This document shows, in pieces, positions 1 through 4,646 of a DNA stretch of 7,623 nucleotides. The first letter of the stretch is position 1; every line of letters starts with the position of its first letter. The position numbers and the translations under genes were made by a program. Source of the stretch: an uncultured Clostridia bacterium (GTDB lineage Bacteria > Bacillota > Clostridia > Oscillospirales > Ruminococcaceae); assembly GCA_945931735.1 (NCBI GenBank), contig CAMEPN010000083.1:1-7623 (forward strand), given 5' to 3'. Under the pieces are notes generated by a model, which saw only the letters and a list, made by a program, of their open reading frames with translations, was not told where the DNA came from and did not search any database.

Positions 1-122
1 AAATGAGCGCCAACCAAAGTGAGAGTACATTAATTCAAGTGACGCGCTATCCGTAATTTAAGGAGGGAAAAACCGATACCATTTCGCGGAGCGAGAATTA
101 CCTTGATTTGAAAAGCGCAAAG

Positions 123-322
123 AAAAATCGACAAAAGGGGGAAAGGGGAGAGGGGAAGGGGAGCGCGAGGGGGAAAACGTAGGGGAAAGGGGTGCAAACA
201 CGATGTTTGCACTGCTGCCCCAAAAGCGCGACACGATGTCGCGCAACAGAGGGCAGCATGGGAAATCGTCGATTTTTGTCGGATTTTCTTGTTCCCCCCT
301 TTCCCCGAAGGGTTCCCCCTCG
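123..322. repeat. Structured non-coding block with nested inverted repeats
   Basis: No gene is supported from 1 to about 460. This stretch folds on paper into several nested stems. Bases 166-175 pair with 313-322 (10 bp, cgagggggaa/ttccccctcg). Bases 182-192 pair with 296-306 (11 bp, ggggaaagggg/cccctttcccc). Inside lie hairpin 192-200/204-212 (9 bp), stem 213-220/251-258 (8 bp, tgctgccc/gggcagca) and, within that, hairpin 226-233/237-244 (8 bp). An alternative outer pairing joins 123-132 with 268-277, and 263-275 is a 13-nt palindrome. All pairings were read by eye and are perfect over the lengths given. The block could be a dispersed intergenic palindromic repeat, a structured RNA or a cruciform-forming site; the sequence alone does not decide. 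Bases 1-120 show nothing I can name. Confidence 0.6.
137..192 (+). other. G-run polypurine tract with G-quadruplex potential
   Basis: The plus strand carries GGGGG-AAA-GGGG-AGA-GGGG-AA-GGGG at 137-161, four G-runs separated by 2-3 nt loops. Further G-runs follow at 169-173, 182-185 and 189-192. This meets the usual pattern for an intramolecular G-quadruplex. The same runs can instead pair with the C-runs at 294-306 and 315-319, so the quadruplex and the stem would compete. Whether it forms in the cell is unknown. Confidence 0.5.
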
Positions 323-328
323 TTCCCT

Positions 329-456
329 GTGTGACAACACGAGAAAATAAAATATAACAAAGAAAAAGGTTCAAGGCACCGCCTTAAAATTGTCCGTGTG
401 ACAACACAAGAAAATCAAATTTACAATAAAAGAGGCTCAAGGCACCGCCTAAAATA
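329..456. repeat. Two tandem imperfect ~61-bp repeats
   Basis: Copy 1 (about 329-390) and copy 2 (about 396-456) both start with gtgtgacaacac and continue with an A-rich middle. Both then carry caaggcaccgcct followed by an A-run. The starts are 67 nt apart and the ends 66 nt apart, so one base was gained or lost between copies. Read on the minus strand, each unit is a short aggc-ggt-gcct hairpin followed by a T-rich stretch. They follow the end of the ABC operon and could be decayed duplicate terminators or part of the larger repeat block to their left. Two units without spacers are not a CRISPR array. Confidence 0.7.
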
Positions 457-481
457 ATAAGCCCGACGGTGCCAAACCGTC
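451..481 (-). terminator. Probable terminator of the ABC transporter operon
   Basis: Read on the minus strand, a 6-bp stem gacggt/accgtc (476-481 with 465-470) with a 5-nt loop lies 17 nt after the permease stop codon. GGGC and a T-rich stretch (TTATTATTTT) follow. The T-run is interrupted and does not start directly at the stem, so this is a moderate intrinsic terminator. Confidence 0.5.
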
Positions 482-498
482 ACTTTTGCAATAAAAAA

Positions 499-1365
499 TC
501 AAAACTCCGGTCTGTCCTCTCGGTTGTTTATCGCCCTTGCTTTCTGAACCGCAAGACACAGCAGGAACATCAGCACGCCGATAACGACAGACAGCACAAC
601 GCCGACCGTAATGCTTGCCGCCTCGTCGGCGAGGGAGAAGTCGGAGGCGAACATTCCGCCGGAAACGAGCGAGCGCAGAGTGAACGGGTGGAACTTCTCA
701 AGCTCAAGCCCCGAGAGTATTATCTGAATAAGGGTCGTGCCGATGTACATGAGCACCGTTACAACGCCCGGCCTGCTCGTGCATAGCCCAAGCGAGAGAT
801 ATACCGCCGTGATGAACGCCATATAAACCGCGCACAGCACCGCCGCAAGGAATATCATGCCGACGTTGATAAGATCCTCGGTGAACAGCGCGTTGCACAG
901 GAAGCCCGCGCATACGCCGGATACGAATGTCACCGCGAATACCGAAGCAGGGTAAACTATGAATTTCGGGAGCAAGTAGTTGAAGTGCTCAAGCCCGCTG
1001 CACGCGGGTATTATTGTCGCGCGCTTCTTCTGCTCGCCGCCCGCCGCCGACATGAGGATAAGCATGATTATCAGCACCGAGGTCGAGCAGAACTCGCTCA
1101 TCGTCATGCTGAATATAAGCGACGCGTCGTTGTATACGCTCATGACCTCTTCCATGCCGTCTAGTCCGCCCGCCTGAACGCCGACGGAGGCTGTGGCAGT
1201 GACCGAGTTCATGTTCCCCATCATCATATCCATCATCAGCCCGAGTGCGCGGTACATAAACGGGTCGGCAAGCGCAAAGGAGAATATCGCCAGAATAATG
1301 CCGAAAACGCGGAACGTCCGCGAGAAATGGAGCCATTCCTTTTTGAAGCTGTATTTAAGCTGCAT
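499..1365 (-). CDS. ABC-2 type transporter permease
   Basis: This is the membrane subunit of the two-gene ABC exporter encoded with the ATPase just upstream; the substrate is unknown. The 288-aa product is hydrophobic, with about six membrane segments at residues 20-39, 85-107, 134-159, 166-192, 200-219 and 251-274, and a Met-rich stretch (MMMG) after the first. The N-terminus (MQLKYSFKKEW) is basic and cytosolic in character, as in ABC-2 permeases of DrrB/NatB-like exporters. I chose the ATG at 1365. It follows the ATPase stop (1369-1367) by 1 nt and has AAGGTGG about 11 nt upstream. The longer reading from 1398 would need a TTG start inside the ATPase gene. Tight coupling to the ATPase implies co-translation. 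Family assignment rests on topology and context, not on a conserved motif. Confidence 0.85.
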   Translation of the reverse strand: MQLKYSFKKEWLHFSRTFRVFGIILAIFSFALADPFMYRALGLMMDMMMGNMNSVTATASVGVQAGGLDGMEEVMSVYNDASLIFSMTMSEFCSTSVLIIMLILMSAAGGEQKKRATIIPACSGLEHFNYLLPKFIVYPASVFAVTFVSGVCAGFLCNALFTEDLINVGMIFLAAVLCAVYMAFITAVYLSLGLCTSRPGVVTVLMYIGTTLIQIILSGLELEKFHPFTLRSLVSGGMFASDFSLADEAASITVGVVLSVVIGVLMFLLCLAVQKARAINNREDRPEF

Positions 1366-1366
1366 T

Positions 1367-2251
1367 TCAGCCCACCACCTTTCCGAATACCTCTTCAAGG
1401 GTCGCAGTGCCTATCGACAGGCTTTCCGCAACTATGTTCCCGTCCGCTAGCAGGCGCGTCAGCCGCCGCATGGTTTCCTCGGCGTTATCCGAGCCGAAGC
1501 GGAATATCCCCTCGTCGGTAAGCTCCGCCCGCGCAAAATCCACCGACAGGAGCTTTATCTTCGTTTCCTGCGTCAGCCCCCTTACCGCTAGGGTGACAAC
1601 GTCGCCGCCATGCTTCCTCAGAAGCTCGCGCAGATCGCCCTCCTCCGCAAGCACGCCGCCGTTCATTATCCCTATGCGGTTAGCAACGCGCTCTACGTCG
1701 GAGAGTATGTGCGTCGAGAGGACAATGGTGCAGCCCATGGACTTCAGGCGGTTGATTATGTGGATAACCTCTGCGCGTCCCTGCGGGTCGAGCGCGGAGG
1801 TCGGCTCGTCGAAAATCAGCAGGTCGGGCTTCCCGATTATCGCCGCGCCCATTCCCAAACGCTGGGTCATTCCGCGCGAGAAGCCCTTTGAGCGCCTGTC
1901 CGCCGCGGGCATTAATCCCACAATGTCAAGCACCTCGTTCACGCGCGAGGGAATGTCCCCGCTGTATTTGCAGCACGCCGCAATGTATTCGAGATATTCC
2001 CGCGCGGTCATGTAGCCGTATATCATAGGGCTTTCGGGAAGGTAGCCTATCGTTATCGGCTTCCCGTCGCCGAGGACTATCTCGCCGCTGTCCTTGGGGA
2101 TAATGTCGGCGATTATATTCATGGTGGTCGTTTTTCCGCAGCCGTTCCTGCCGAGGAAGCCGTAAACGTCGCCGTCGTTGATATCCATGCTAAGCCCGCG
2201 AAGTACAGGGAAGTTGCCGTATTTCTTGCAGAGATTTCGTATCTTTACCAT
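1367..2251 (-). CDS. ABC transporter ATP-binding protein
   Basis: This is the cytosolic ATPase that powers the adjacent permease. The 294-aa product carries a full nucleotide-binding domain: Walker A GRNGCGKTT at 34-42, signature FSRGMTQRLG at 124-133, Walker B LLIFDEP at 144-150, D-loop SALD at 152-155 and switch histidine H181 in STH. In the Q-loop position the sequence reads GYLPESP (69-75), with Glu where transport ATPases often have Gln; GYLPE is usual for the DrrA/YhaQ-like exporter subfamily. Residues after about 215 form the C-terminal extension typical of that group. The ATG at 2251 has AAAGGA 9 nt upstream and a promoter about 40 nt upstream. The likely role is drug, lipid or peptide export, but the substrate cannot be read from sequence. 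Confidence 0.95.
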   Translation of the reverse strand: MVKIRNLCKKYGNFPVLRGLSMDINDGDVYGFLGRNGCGKTTTMNIIADIIPKDSGEIVLGDGKPITIGYLPESPMIYGYMTAREYLEYIAACCKYSGDIPSRVNEVLDIVGLMPAADRRSKGFSRGMTQRLGMGAAIIGKPDLLIFDEPTSALDPQGRAEVIHIINRLKSMGCTIVLSTHILSDVERVANRIGIMNGGVLAEEGDLRELLRKHGGDVVTLAVRGLTQETKIKLLSVDFARAELTDEGIFRFGSDNAEETMRRLTRLLADGNIVAESLSIGTATLEEVFGKVVG

Positions 2252-2287
2252 TTCGGTTGTCCTTTCATAAAGTGTTAATATATAATA

Positions 2288-2321
2288 TATACAGTATACA
2301 TCAATGCAGTTGGTTTGTCAA
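2288..2321 (-). promoter_or_regulatory. Sigma-A promoter of the ABC operon with dyad over -10
   Basis: On the minus strand the -35 box TTGACA (2321-2316) and the -10 box TATACT (2298-2293) are 17 nt apart, a near-consensus sigma-A promoter. Transcription should start near 2286, giving a leader of about 35 nt. The -10 box is embedded in an 11-nt palindrome, TATACTGTATA (2298-2288). Such a dyad could be an operator for a GntR/YtrA-like repressor, which often controls small ABC operons in Firmicutes. No regulator gene is in the window, so the operator role is inference. The remaining gap to 2434 is AT-rich with nothing else I can name. Confidence 0.75.
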
Positions 2322-2434
2322 TGGGTATAGGAAAATTTCAGCTAAAACTTCTCGGATTATGGCAAAAAAGAGAATTATACGGGGTTTACAATCGTCTGCG
2401 GATATGGTAAAATAAAAAAAGAACATCTGTCACG

Positions 2435-2457
2435 AAAAAAACCGCCCTTTCGGGCGG
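2435..2457 (-). terminator. Intrinsic terminator of the acidic-protein gene
   Basis: Read on the minus strand, the 6-bp stem CCGCCC-GAAA-GGGCGG (2457-2442), with a stable GNRA-type tetraloop, is followed directly by seven T residues (2441-2435). It lies about 25 nt past the stop codon of the upstream gene. It has every element of a strong rho-independent terminator. Confidence 0.9.
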
Positions 2458-2481
2458 CAGGATGAGGGGTCGGTTTTGGCG

Positions 2482-2850
2482 TCATTCCTCTGTGGAGGAG
2501 GTGCGTTTCGCCATTTCGGTGTTGTACTCCGTTTGGGTTATCTCTCCGTCGCGGAGGAGGTCGGCAAGCTCGTCGTCGGTGTAGGTGTACAGCTCGTCGA
2601 GGTCGTCGGAGCTTTCTTCCGCGTATTCCTCGAGAATATTCACGCTCTCGTCGTCGGTGGTCGTGTCCTCGGCAAGATATTCTTCCGCCTCGCTGCTAAG
2701 CTCAACGGTGTCGAATTTGCGCGCCTGCGACACGGTTTCCTCGGGGACGCTTTCGGAAACCTTTACGCTCTCCGTCTTTTCCGTATTTTCGGAGGTCTTT
2801 ACCCCCGAAAGCTTTACCTGTGCGGCATTGGTGTTGATAGTCATGTCCAT
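2482..2850 (-). CDS. Highly acidic small protein, unknown function
   Basis: I do not recognise this 122-aa protein. It has about 35 Asp/Glu against 9 Lys/Arg and no Cys or Trp. There is no signal peptide or membrane segment. The N-terminal ~45 residues are Ser/Thr/Glu/Val-rich and probably disordered. FDTVELSSEAEEYL (46-59) is a predicted helix-forming stretch that loosely recalls FlgM-type anti-sigma factors. The C-terminal ELADLLRDGEITQTEY (94-109) has the shape of a SHOCT-like short helical motif (leucine helix, Gly turn, IT, acidic helix). Both resemblances are weak. The ATG at 2850 is chosen because GGAGG lies 8 nt upstream; an in-frame reading back to 2994 adds 48 residues of untypical sequence. 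A TATAAT at 2887-2882 could be its -10 box, without a clear -35. It is divergent from the HAD gene. Confidence 0.8.
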   Translation of the reverse strand: MDMTINTNAAQVKLSGVKTSENTEKTESVKVSESVPEETVSQARKFDTVELSSEAEEYLAEDTTTDDESVNILEEYAEESSDDLDELYTYTDDELADLLRDGEITQTEYNTEMAKRTSSTEE

Positions 2851-2988
2851 TGCGGTTACCTCCGATGTCTTTGTTACCGTAATTATAATTCCGAATTGTG
2901 ACAGTTCTATGAAATAAACGTGTCTTTTTACGGAAAATAATACACAATTAACATAGCCGGTGTGAAATATCGTCACGAAATAAGACAA

Positions 2989-3001
2989 TCGCATTTTGCG
3001 A
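2989..3001 (+). other. Small palindrome ahead of the HAD gene
   Basis: TCGCA-TTT-TGCGA is a perfect 5-bp inverted repeat with a 3-nt spacer, lying 5 nt before the HAD ribosome-binding site. It may be a leader hairpin or an operator, or chance. I could not find a convincing sigma-A promoter for the HAD gene in the 169-nt divergent gap. Confidence 0.35.
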
Positions 3002-3019
3002 CAAAAAGGAAGTTCTGAT

Positions 3020-3562
3020 ATGATAAAGTATTACATTTTCGATATGGACGGAACGCTGTGCGAGAGCATGGGGTACTGGCGTGCGGAAACGGCGCACATT
3101 CCGAATTACCGCGACCCTGCCGCGATGCAGCGCGCGTACGACAATATGCGCCGCCGCTACCGCGACGAGATAGAGCTTCGCGCAGGGGCGAGGGAATTGC
3201 TCGAAAAGGCGCGCGCCGACGGGATACGCTGCTGCATAGCCAGCGCGACTGCGCGCGATGTTGCGCAGCCTTTCCTCGATAAAACGGGGATCATGGAGTA
3301 CATGGATTTCTATATCGACTGCCACGAAATAGGCGTTTTCAAGGAGCACCCCGACATCTACCTGCTTGCGGCGGAGCGCTTCGGCGCGGAGGTGAGCGAG
3401 TGCGCGGTGTTCGAGGACTCGGAATACTGCGCCGAAACGGCGAAAAAGGCGGGCTTTTACGTTGTCGGAGTATACGACCCGACGACCTCCGCCGAGGGCG
3501 ATACAGCCGCATTTTCCGATATGTACATTATGAGCCTTGAGGAATTTAATGGGATAAAATAA
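3020..3562 (+). CDS. HAD-superfamily hydrolase (phosphatase)
   Basis: This is a soluble haloacid-dehalogenase-fold phosphohydrolase of 180 aa and the only plus-strand gene here. Motif I is DMDGT at 8-12, with nucleophile D8 and acid/base D10. Motif II is the serine S75 in CCIASAT. Motif III is K108 in VFKEHPDIY, where subfamily I enzymes usually show KP.P. Motif IV is FEDS at 131-134, with the Mg-binding acids E132 and D133. The short helical insert between motifs I and II (about 14-65) matches a compact C1 cap of the beta-phosphoglucomutase/phosphoglycolate-phosphatase type, so the substrate is probably a small sugar or glycol phosphate. The ATG at 3020 follows AAGGAAG at 3006-3012 with a 7-nt gap. 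The gene converges on the FTR-like gene. The exact substrate cannot be deduced. Confidence 0.92.
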   Translation: MIKYYIFDMDGTLCESMGYWRAETAHIPNYRDPAAMQRAYDNMRRRYRDEIELRAGARELLEKARADGIRCCIASATARDVAQPFLDKTGIMEYMDFYIDCHEIGVFKEHPDIYLLAAERFGAEVSECAVFEDSEYCAETAKKAGFYVVGVYDPTTSAEGDTAAFSDMYIMSLEEFNGIK

Positions 3563-3588
3563 GCCGCACTTCCGTAAAGGCGTGCGGC
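3560..3588. terminator. Shared hairpin terminator between convergent genes
   Basis: The 7-bp stem gccgcac/gtgcggc (3563-3569 with 3582-3588) sits between the HAD stop codon (3560-3562) and the FTR-like stop codon (3595-3597). On the minus strand it is followed by TTATTTTAT, so it should terminate the FTR-like gene. On the plus strand the tail (ggtgtgtc) is not T-rich, so termination of the HAD transcript there is less certain. The 12-nt loop is larger than usual. Confidence 0.65.
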
Positions 3589-3594
3589 GGTGTG

Positions 3595-3795
3595 TCAGTC
3601 TTTCGACTTGTAATACAGCATACAGTGGCAGTAGCCCTCGAAATCGGGGTCGGCGATCTGTTTTTTGAACTCCTCGCACATACACTTGTTTTCGGGGGAA
3701 TGCTCGCGGCGGCAGGGGCAGTATCCGCCCGTTTTTTTAAGCCCCTCGCGGATCATCTTTACGATCTCCTTGTTTTCGTTTTCCTTTACCGCCAT
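3595..3795 (-). CDS. Small ferredoxin:thioredoxin reductase catalytic-chain-like protein
   Basis: The 66-aa protein has three CxC pairs: CPC at 26-28, CMC at 38-40 and CHC at 56-58, the last in GYCHCMLYYK. This is the signature of the ferredoxin:thioredoxin reductase beta chain. In the plant-type enzyme four of these cysteines bind a 4Fe-4S cluster, and the second Cys of CPC and of CHC form the redox disulfide. By analogy, ligands would be C26, C38, C40 and C56, and the disulfide C28-C58. The total span from first to last Cys (32 residues) equals that of the cyanobacterial protein, but the inner spacings differ (9 and 15 instead of 16 and 8) and the chain is shorter than the usual ~110 aa. 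No variable (alpha) chain or thioredoxin gene is nearby. The ATG at 3795 has AAGGAG 6 nt upstream. The gene lies just past the khpA terminator. Its redox partner is unknown. Confidence 0.85.
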   Translation of the reverse strand: MAVKENENKEIVKMIREGLKKTGGYCPCRREHSPENKCMCEEFKKQIADPDFEGYCHCMLYYKSKD

Positions 3796-3812
3796 ATTTT
3801 CTCCTTTTGTTC

Positions 3813-3850
3813 AAAAAACAGCGGCACCAACGCGCCGCTGTCTTTTTATT
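3813..3850. terminator. Terminator after khpA, directly ahead of the FTR-like gene
   Basis: The 8-bp stem acagcggc/gccgctgt (3818-3825 with 3834-3841) has an 8-nt loop. On the minus strand it is followed by six T residues (3818-3813) and lies about 20 nt past the khpA stop. On the plus strand it is followed by CTTTTTATTTT, so it could act both ways. It ends 7 nt before the ribosome-binding site of the FTR-like gene, with no room for a promoter in between. Confidence 0.85.
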
Positions 3851-3860
3851 TTGTGATAGA

Positions 3861-4097
3861 TCAGTCGATCTCAACGGAGATCTTCTCGTCTGCTCTCACA
3901 GCGCCCGCGCGCATTACCGTGCGGATAGCCTTGGCGATCCTGCCCTGCTTTCCGATAACGCGGCCCATATCATCGGGGGCAACGTGGAGATGGTAGACGA
4001 TAACGCCCTCCTCGTCGGGAGCGTCGACTGTCACCTGAACTGCGCTCTTGTCCTCGACAAGGGCTGTCGCCAGTGTGATAAGAAGCTCTTTCATCAT
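3861..4097 (-). CDS. khpA: KH-domain RNA-binding protein KhpA
   Basis: This is a small cytosolic RNA-binding protein. In Firmicutes KhpA pairs with KhpB/EloR and affects cell division, cell-wall synthesis and sRNA/mRNA stability. The 78-aa product is the usual length and is essentially one KH domain, with the RNA-contacting GxxG loop as GKQG at about 49-52 inside GRVIGKQGRIAKAIRTV. Position after rpsP in the ffh operon is the standard context and supports the name. The first of two adjacent ATGs (4097) is chosen because GGAGG lies 8 nt upstream. The gene is followed by a terminator, so it is the last gene of the operon here; the rimM-trmD-rplS genes that often follow are absent. Confidence 0.95.
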   Translation of the reverse strand: MMKELLITLATALVEDKSAVQVTVDAPDEEGVIVYHLHVAPDDMGRVIGKQGRIAKAIRTVMRAGAVRADEKISVEID

Positions 4098-4125
4098 ATA
4101 TATTCCCTCCTCGGGATCATCTTAT

Positions 4126-4169
4126 GCGCACCGCTCGGCGCGCCTGATATCAAAACGGGCATATGCCCG
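4126..4169 (-). other. Two hairpins in the rpsP-khpA gap
   Basis: The 96-nt gap between rpsP and khpA holds a 14-nt perfect palindrome CGGGCATATGCCCG (4169-4156), followed on the minus strand by TTTTG. Next comes a 7-bp stem GCGCGCC-GAGC-GGTGCGC with one G-U pair (4143-4126). The first resembles a weak terminator; both could be mRNA processing or stabilising sites that set rpsP and khpA levels apart. No known ribosomal leader motif is recognised. Confidence 0.45.
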
Positions 4170-4193
4170 CGGACATGAAAAAGGCGGCTCAAA

Positions 4194-4421
4194 TCACTTG
4201 AGCAGTCTTTTTACGGTGTCGGTAGGCTGTGCGCCCTTCTTGATCCACTCTTCAGCCTTTTCCTTGTCGATGCTGACAACAGCAGGCTCCTTTGTGGGGT
4301 CATAGTAACCGATCTCCTCGATGAAACGGCCATCTCTGGGGAAACGGGAATCAGCGACAACTACACGATAGAACGGAGCCTTCTTTGCGCCCATTCTGCG
4401 AAGTCTGATCTTAACTGCCAT
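4194..4421 (-). CDS. rpsP: 30S ribosomal protein S16
   Basis: S16 is a primary binder of the 16S rRNA 5' domain in the small subunit. The 75-aa product begins [19 protein letters not shown], the diagnostic S16 N-terminus. It continues with [22 protein letters not shown], conserved throughout bacteria, and ends [10 protein letters not shown] without the extra C-terminal tail many S16 proteins carry (80-90 aa is common). The ATG at 4421 has AAAGGAG 9 nt upstream. It is the third gene of the ylxM-ffh-rpsP-khpA operon. Its distance from ffh, 225 nt, is unusually large because of an inserted palindromic element. No separate promoter was seen in the gap, so transcription probably reads through from ffh. 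Confidence 0.98.
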   Translation of the reverse strand: MAVKIRLRRMGAKKAPFYRVVVADSRFPRDGRFIEEIGYYDPTKEPAVVSIDKEKAEEWIKKGAQPTDTVKRLLK

Positions 4422-4436
4422 TTTTGCTTTCTCCTT

Positions 4437-4499
4437 TCAAAAAATCACATGGTCACCTCTAAAAACCTCTTGCGAGCAAAACTGTGCATTGCACACCAT
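4437..4499 (-). CDS. Possible 20-codon leader ORF ahead of rpsP
   Basis: A short reading frame of 20 codons (starts MVCNAQ, ends HVIF) begins inside the palindromic element and runs out through its terminal repeat. Its TGA overlaps the rpsP ribosome-binding site (AAAGGAG, about 4437-4431). A strong GAGGAGG lies at 4519-4513, but 13 nt from the ATG, wider than usual. An in-frame TTG at 4511 is too close to that site. If translated, it could couple ribosomes to rpsP. Composition gives no protein-level support, so this is tentative. Confidence 0.25.
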   Translation of the reverse strand: MVCNAQFCSQEVFRGDHVIF

Positions 4500-4613
4500 C
4501 TTCGTCGTCAAACCTCCTCGTAAGGCATACAGCCTTACTTCGTCGGCTTTCCTAGAATCTGGTGCACCCTGCCCATTTTTGCTTTTCACAACGGTTTTTA
4601 GAGGTTCCCACAT
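4446..4613. mobile_element. MITE-like palindromic insertion between ffh and rpsP
   Basis: A 13-bp perfect terminal inverted repeat, acctctaaaaacc at 4455-4467 and ggtttttagaggt at 4593-4605, bounds this insert. With flanking GG..CC the ends match over about 16 nt. A 5-bp direct repeat CACAT at 4446-4450 and 4609-4613 abuts them exactly, as expected for a target-site duplication. That makes the element 4451-4608 (158 bp). The interior has its own pairings: agcaaaa/ttttgct (4475-4481 with 4577-4583), tgtgca-t-tgcaca, and gtaaggc/gccttac with a 5-nt loop. It encodes no transposase. This is the anatomy of a miniature inverted-repeat element moved in trans by a transposase elsewhere. Sitting inside an essential operon, it must allow read-through toward rpsP. 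The family is not identified. Confidence 0.65.
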
Positions 4614-4646
4614 ATCAAAACAGCCAAGCTGAATTGAAGTCCAAAG

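Noticed and set aside
30..374. Overlapping minus-strand open frames of 80-114 codons in the left block
   Set aside because: They run through the G/C-run tract and hairpins, give Pro/Arg/Phe low-complexity sequence, have no ribosome site or known motif, and three frames are open at once. The palindromic DNA structure explains them better.
329..456. CRISPR array
   Set aside because: There are only two imperfect units, no unique spacers of constant length, and no cas genes in the window.
499..1398. Longer permease start at 1398
   Set aside because: It would use TTG 32 nt inside the ATPase gene without a good ribosome site. The ATG at 1365, 1 nt after the ATPase stop, is better supported.
1407..2015. 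202-codon plus-strand open frame
   Set aside because: It is antisense to the ABC ATPase, Ser/Arg/Pro-rich, and lacks a ribosome site.
2851..2994. N-terminal extension of the acidic protein
   Set aside because: The extra 48 residues are hydrophobic/aromatic and unlike the rest, and GGAGG sits 8 nt before the internal ATG at 2850.
2948..3685. 245-codon minus-strand open frame
   Set aside because: It is antisense to the HAD gene with its clear catalytic motifs and overlaps the FTR-like gene. The composition is Arg/His-rich shadow sequence.
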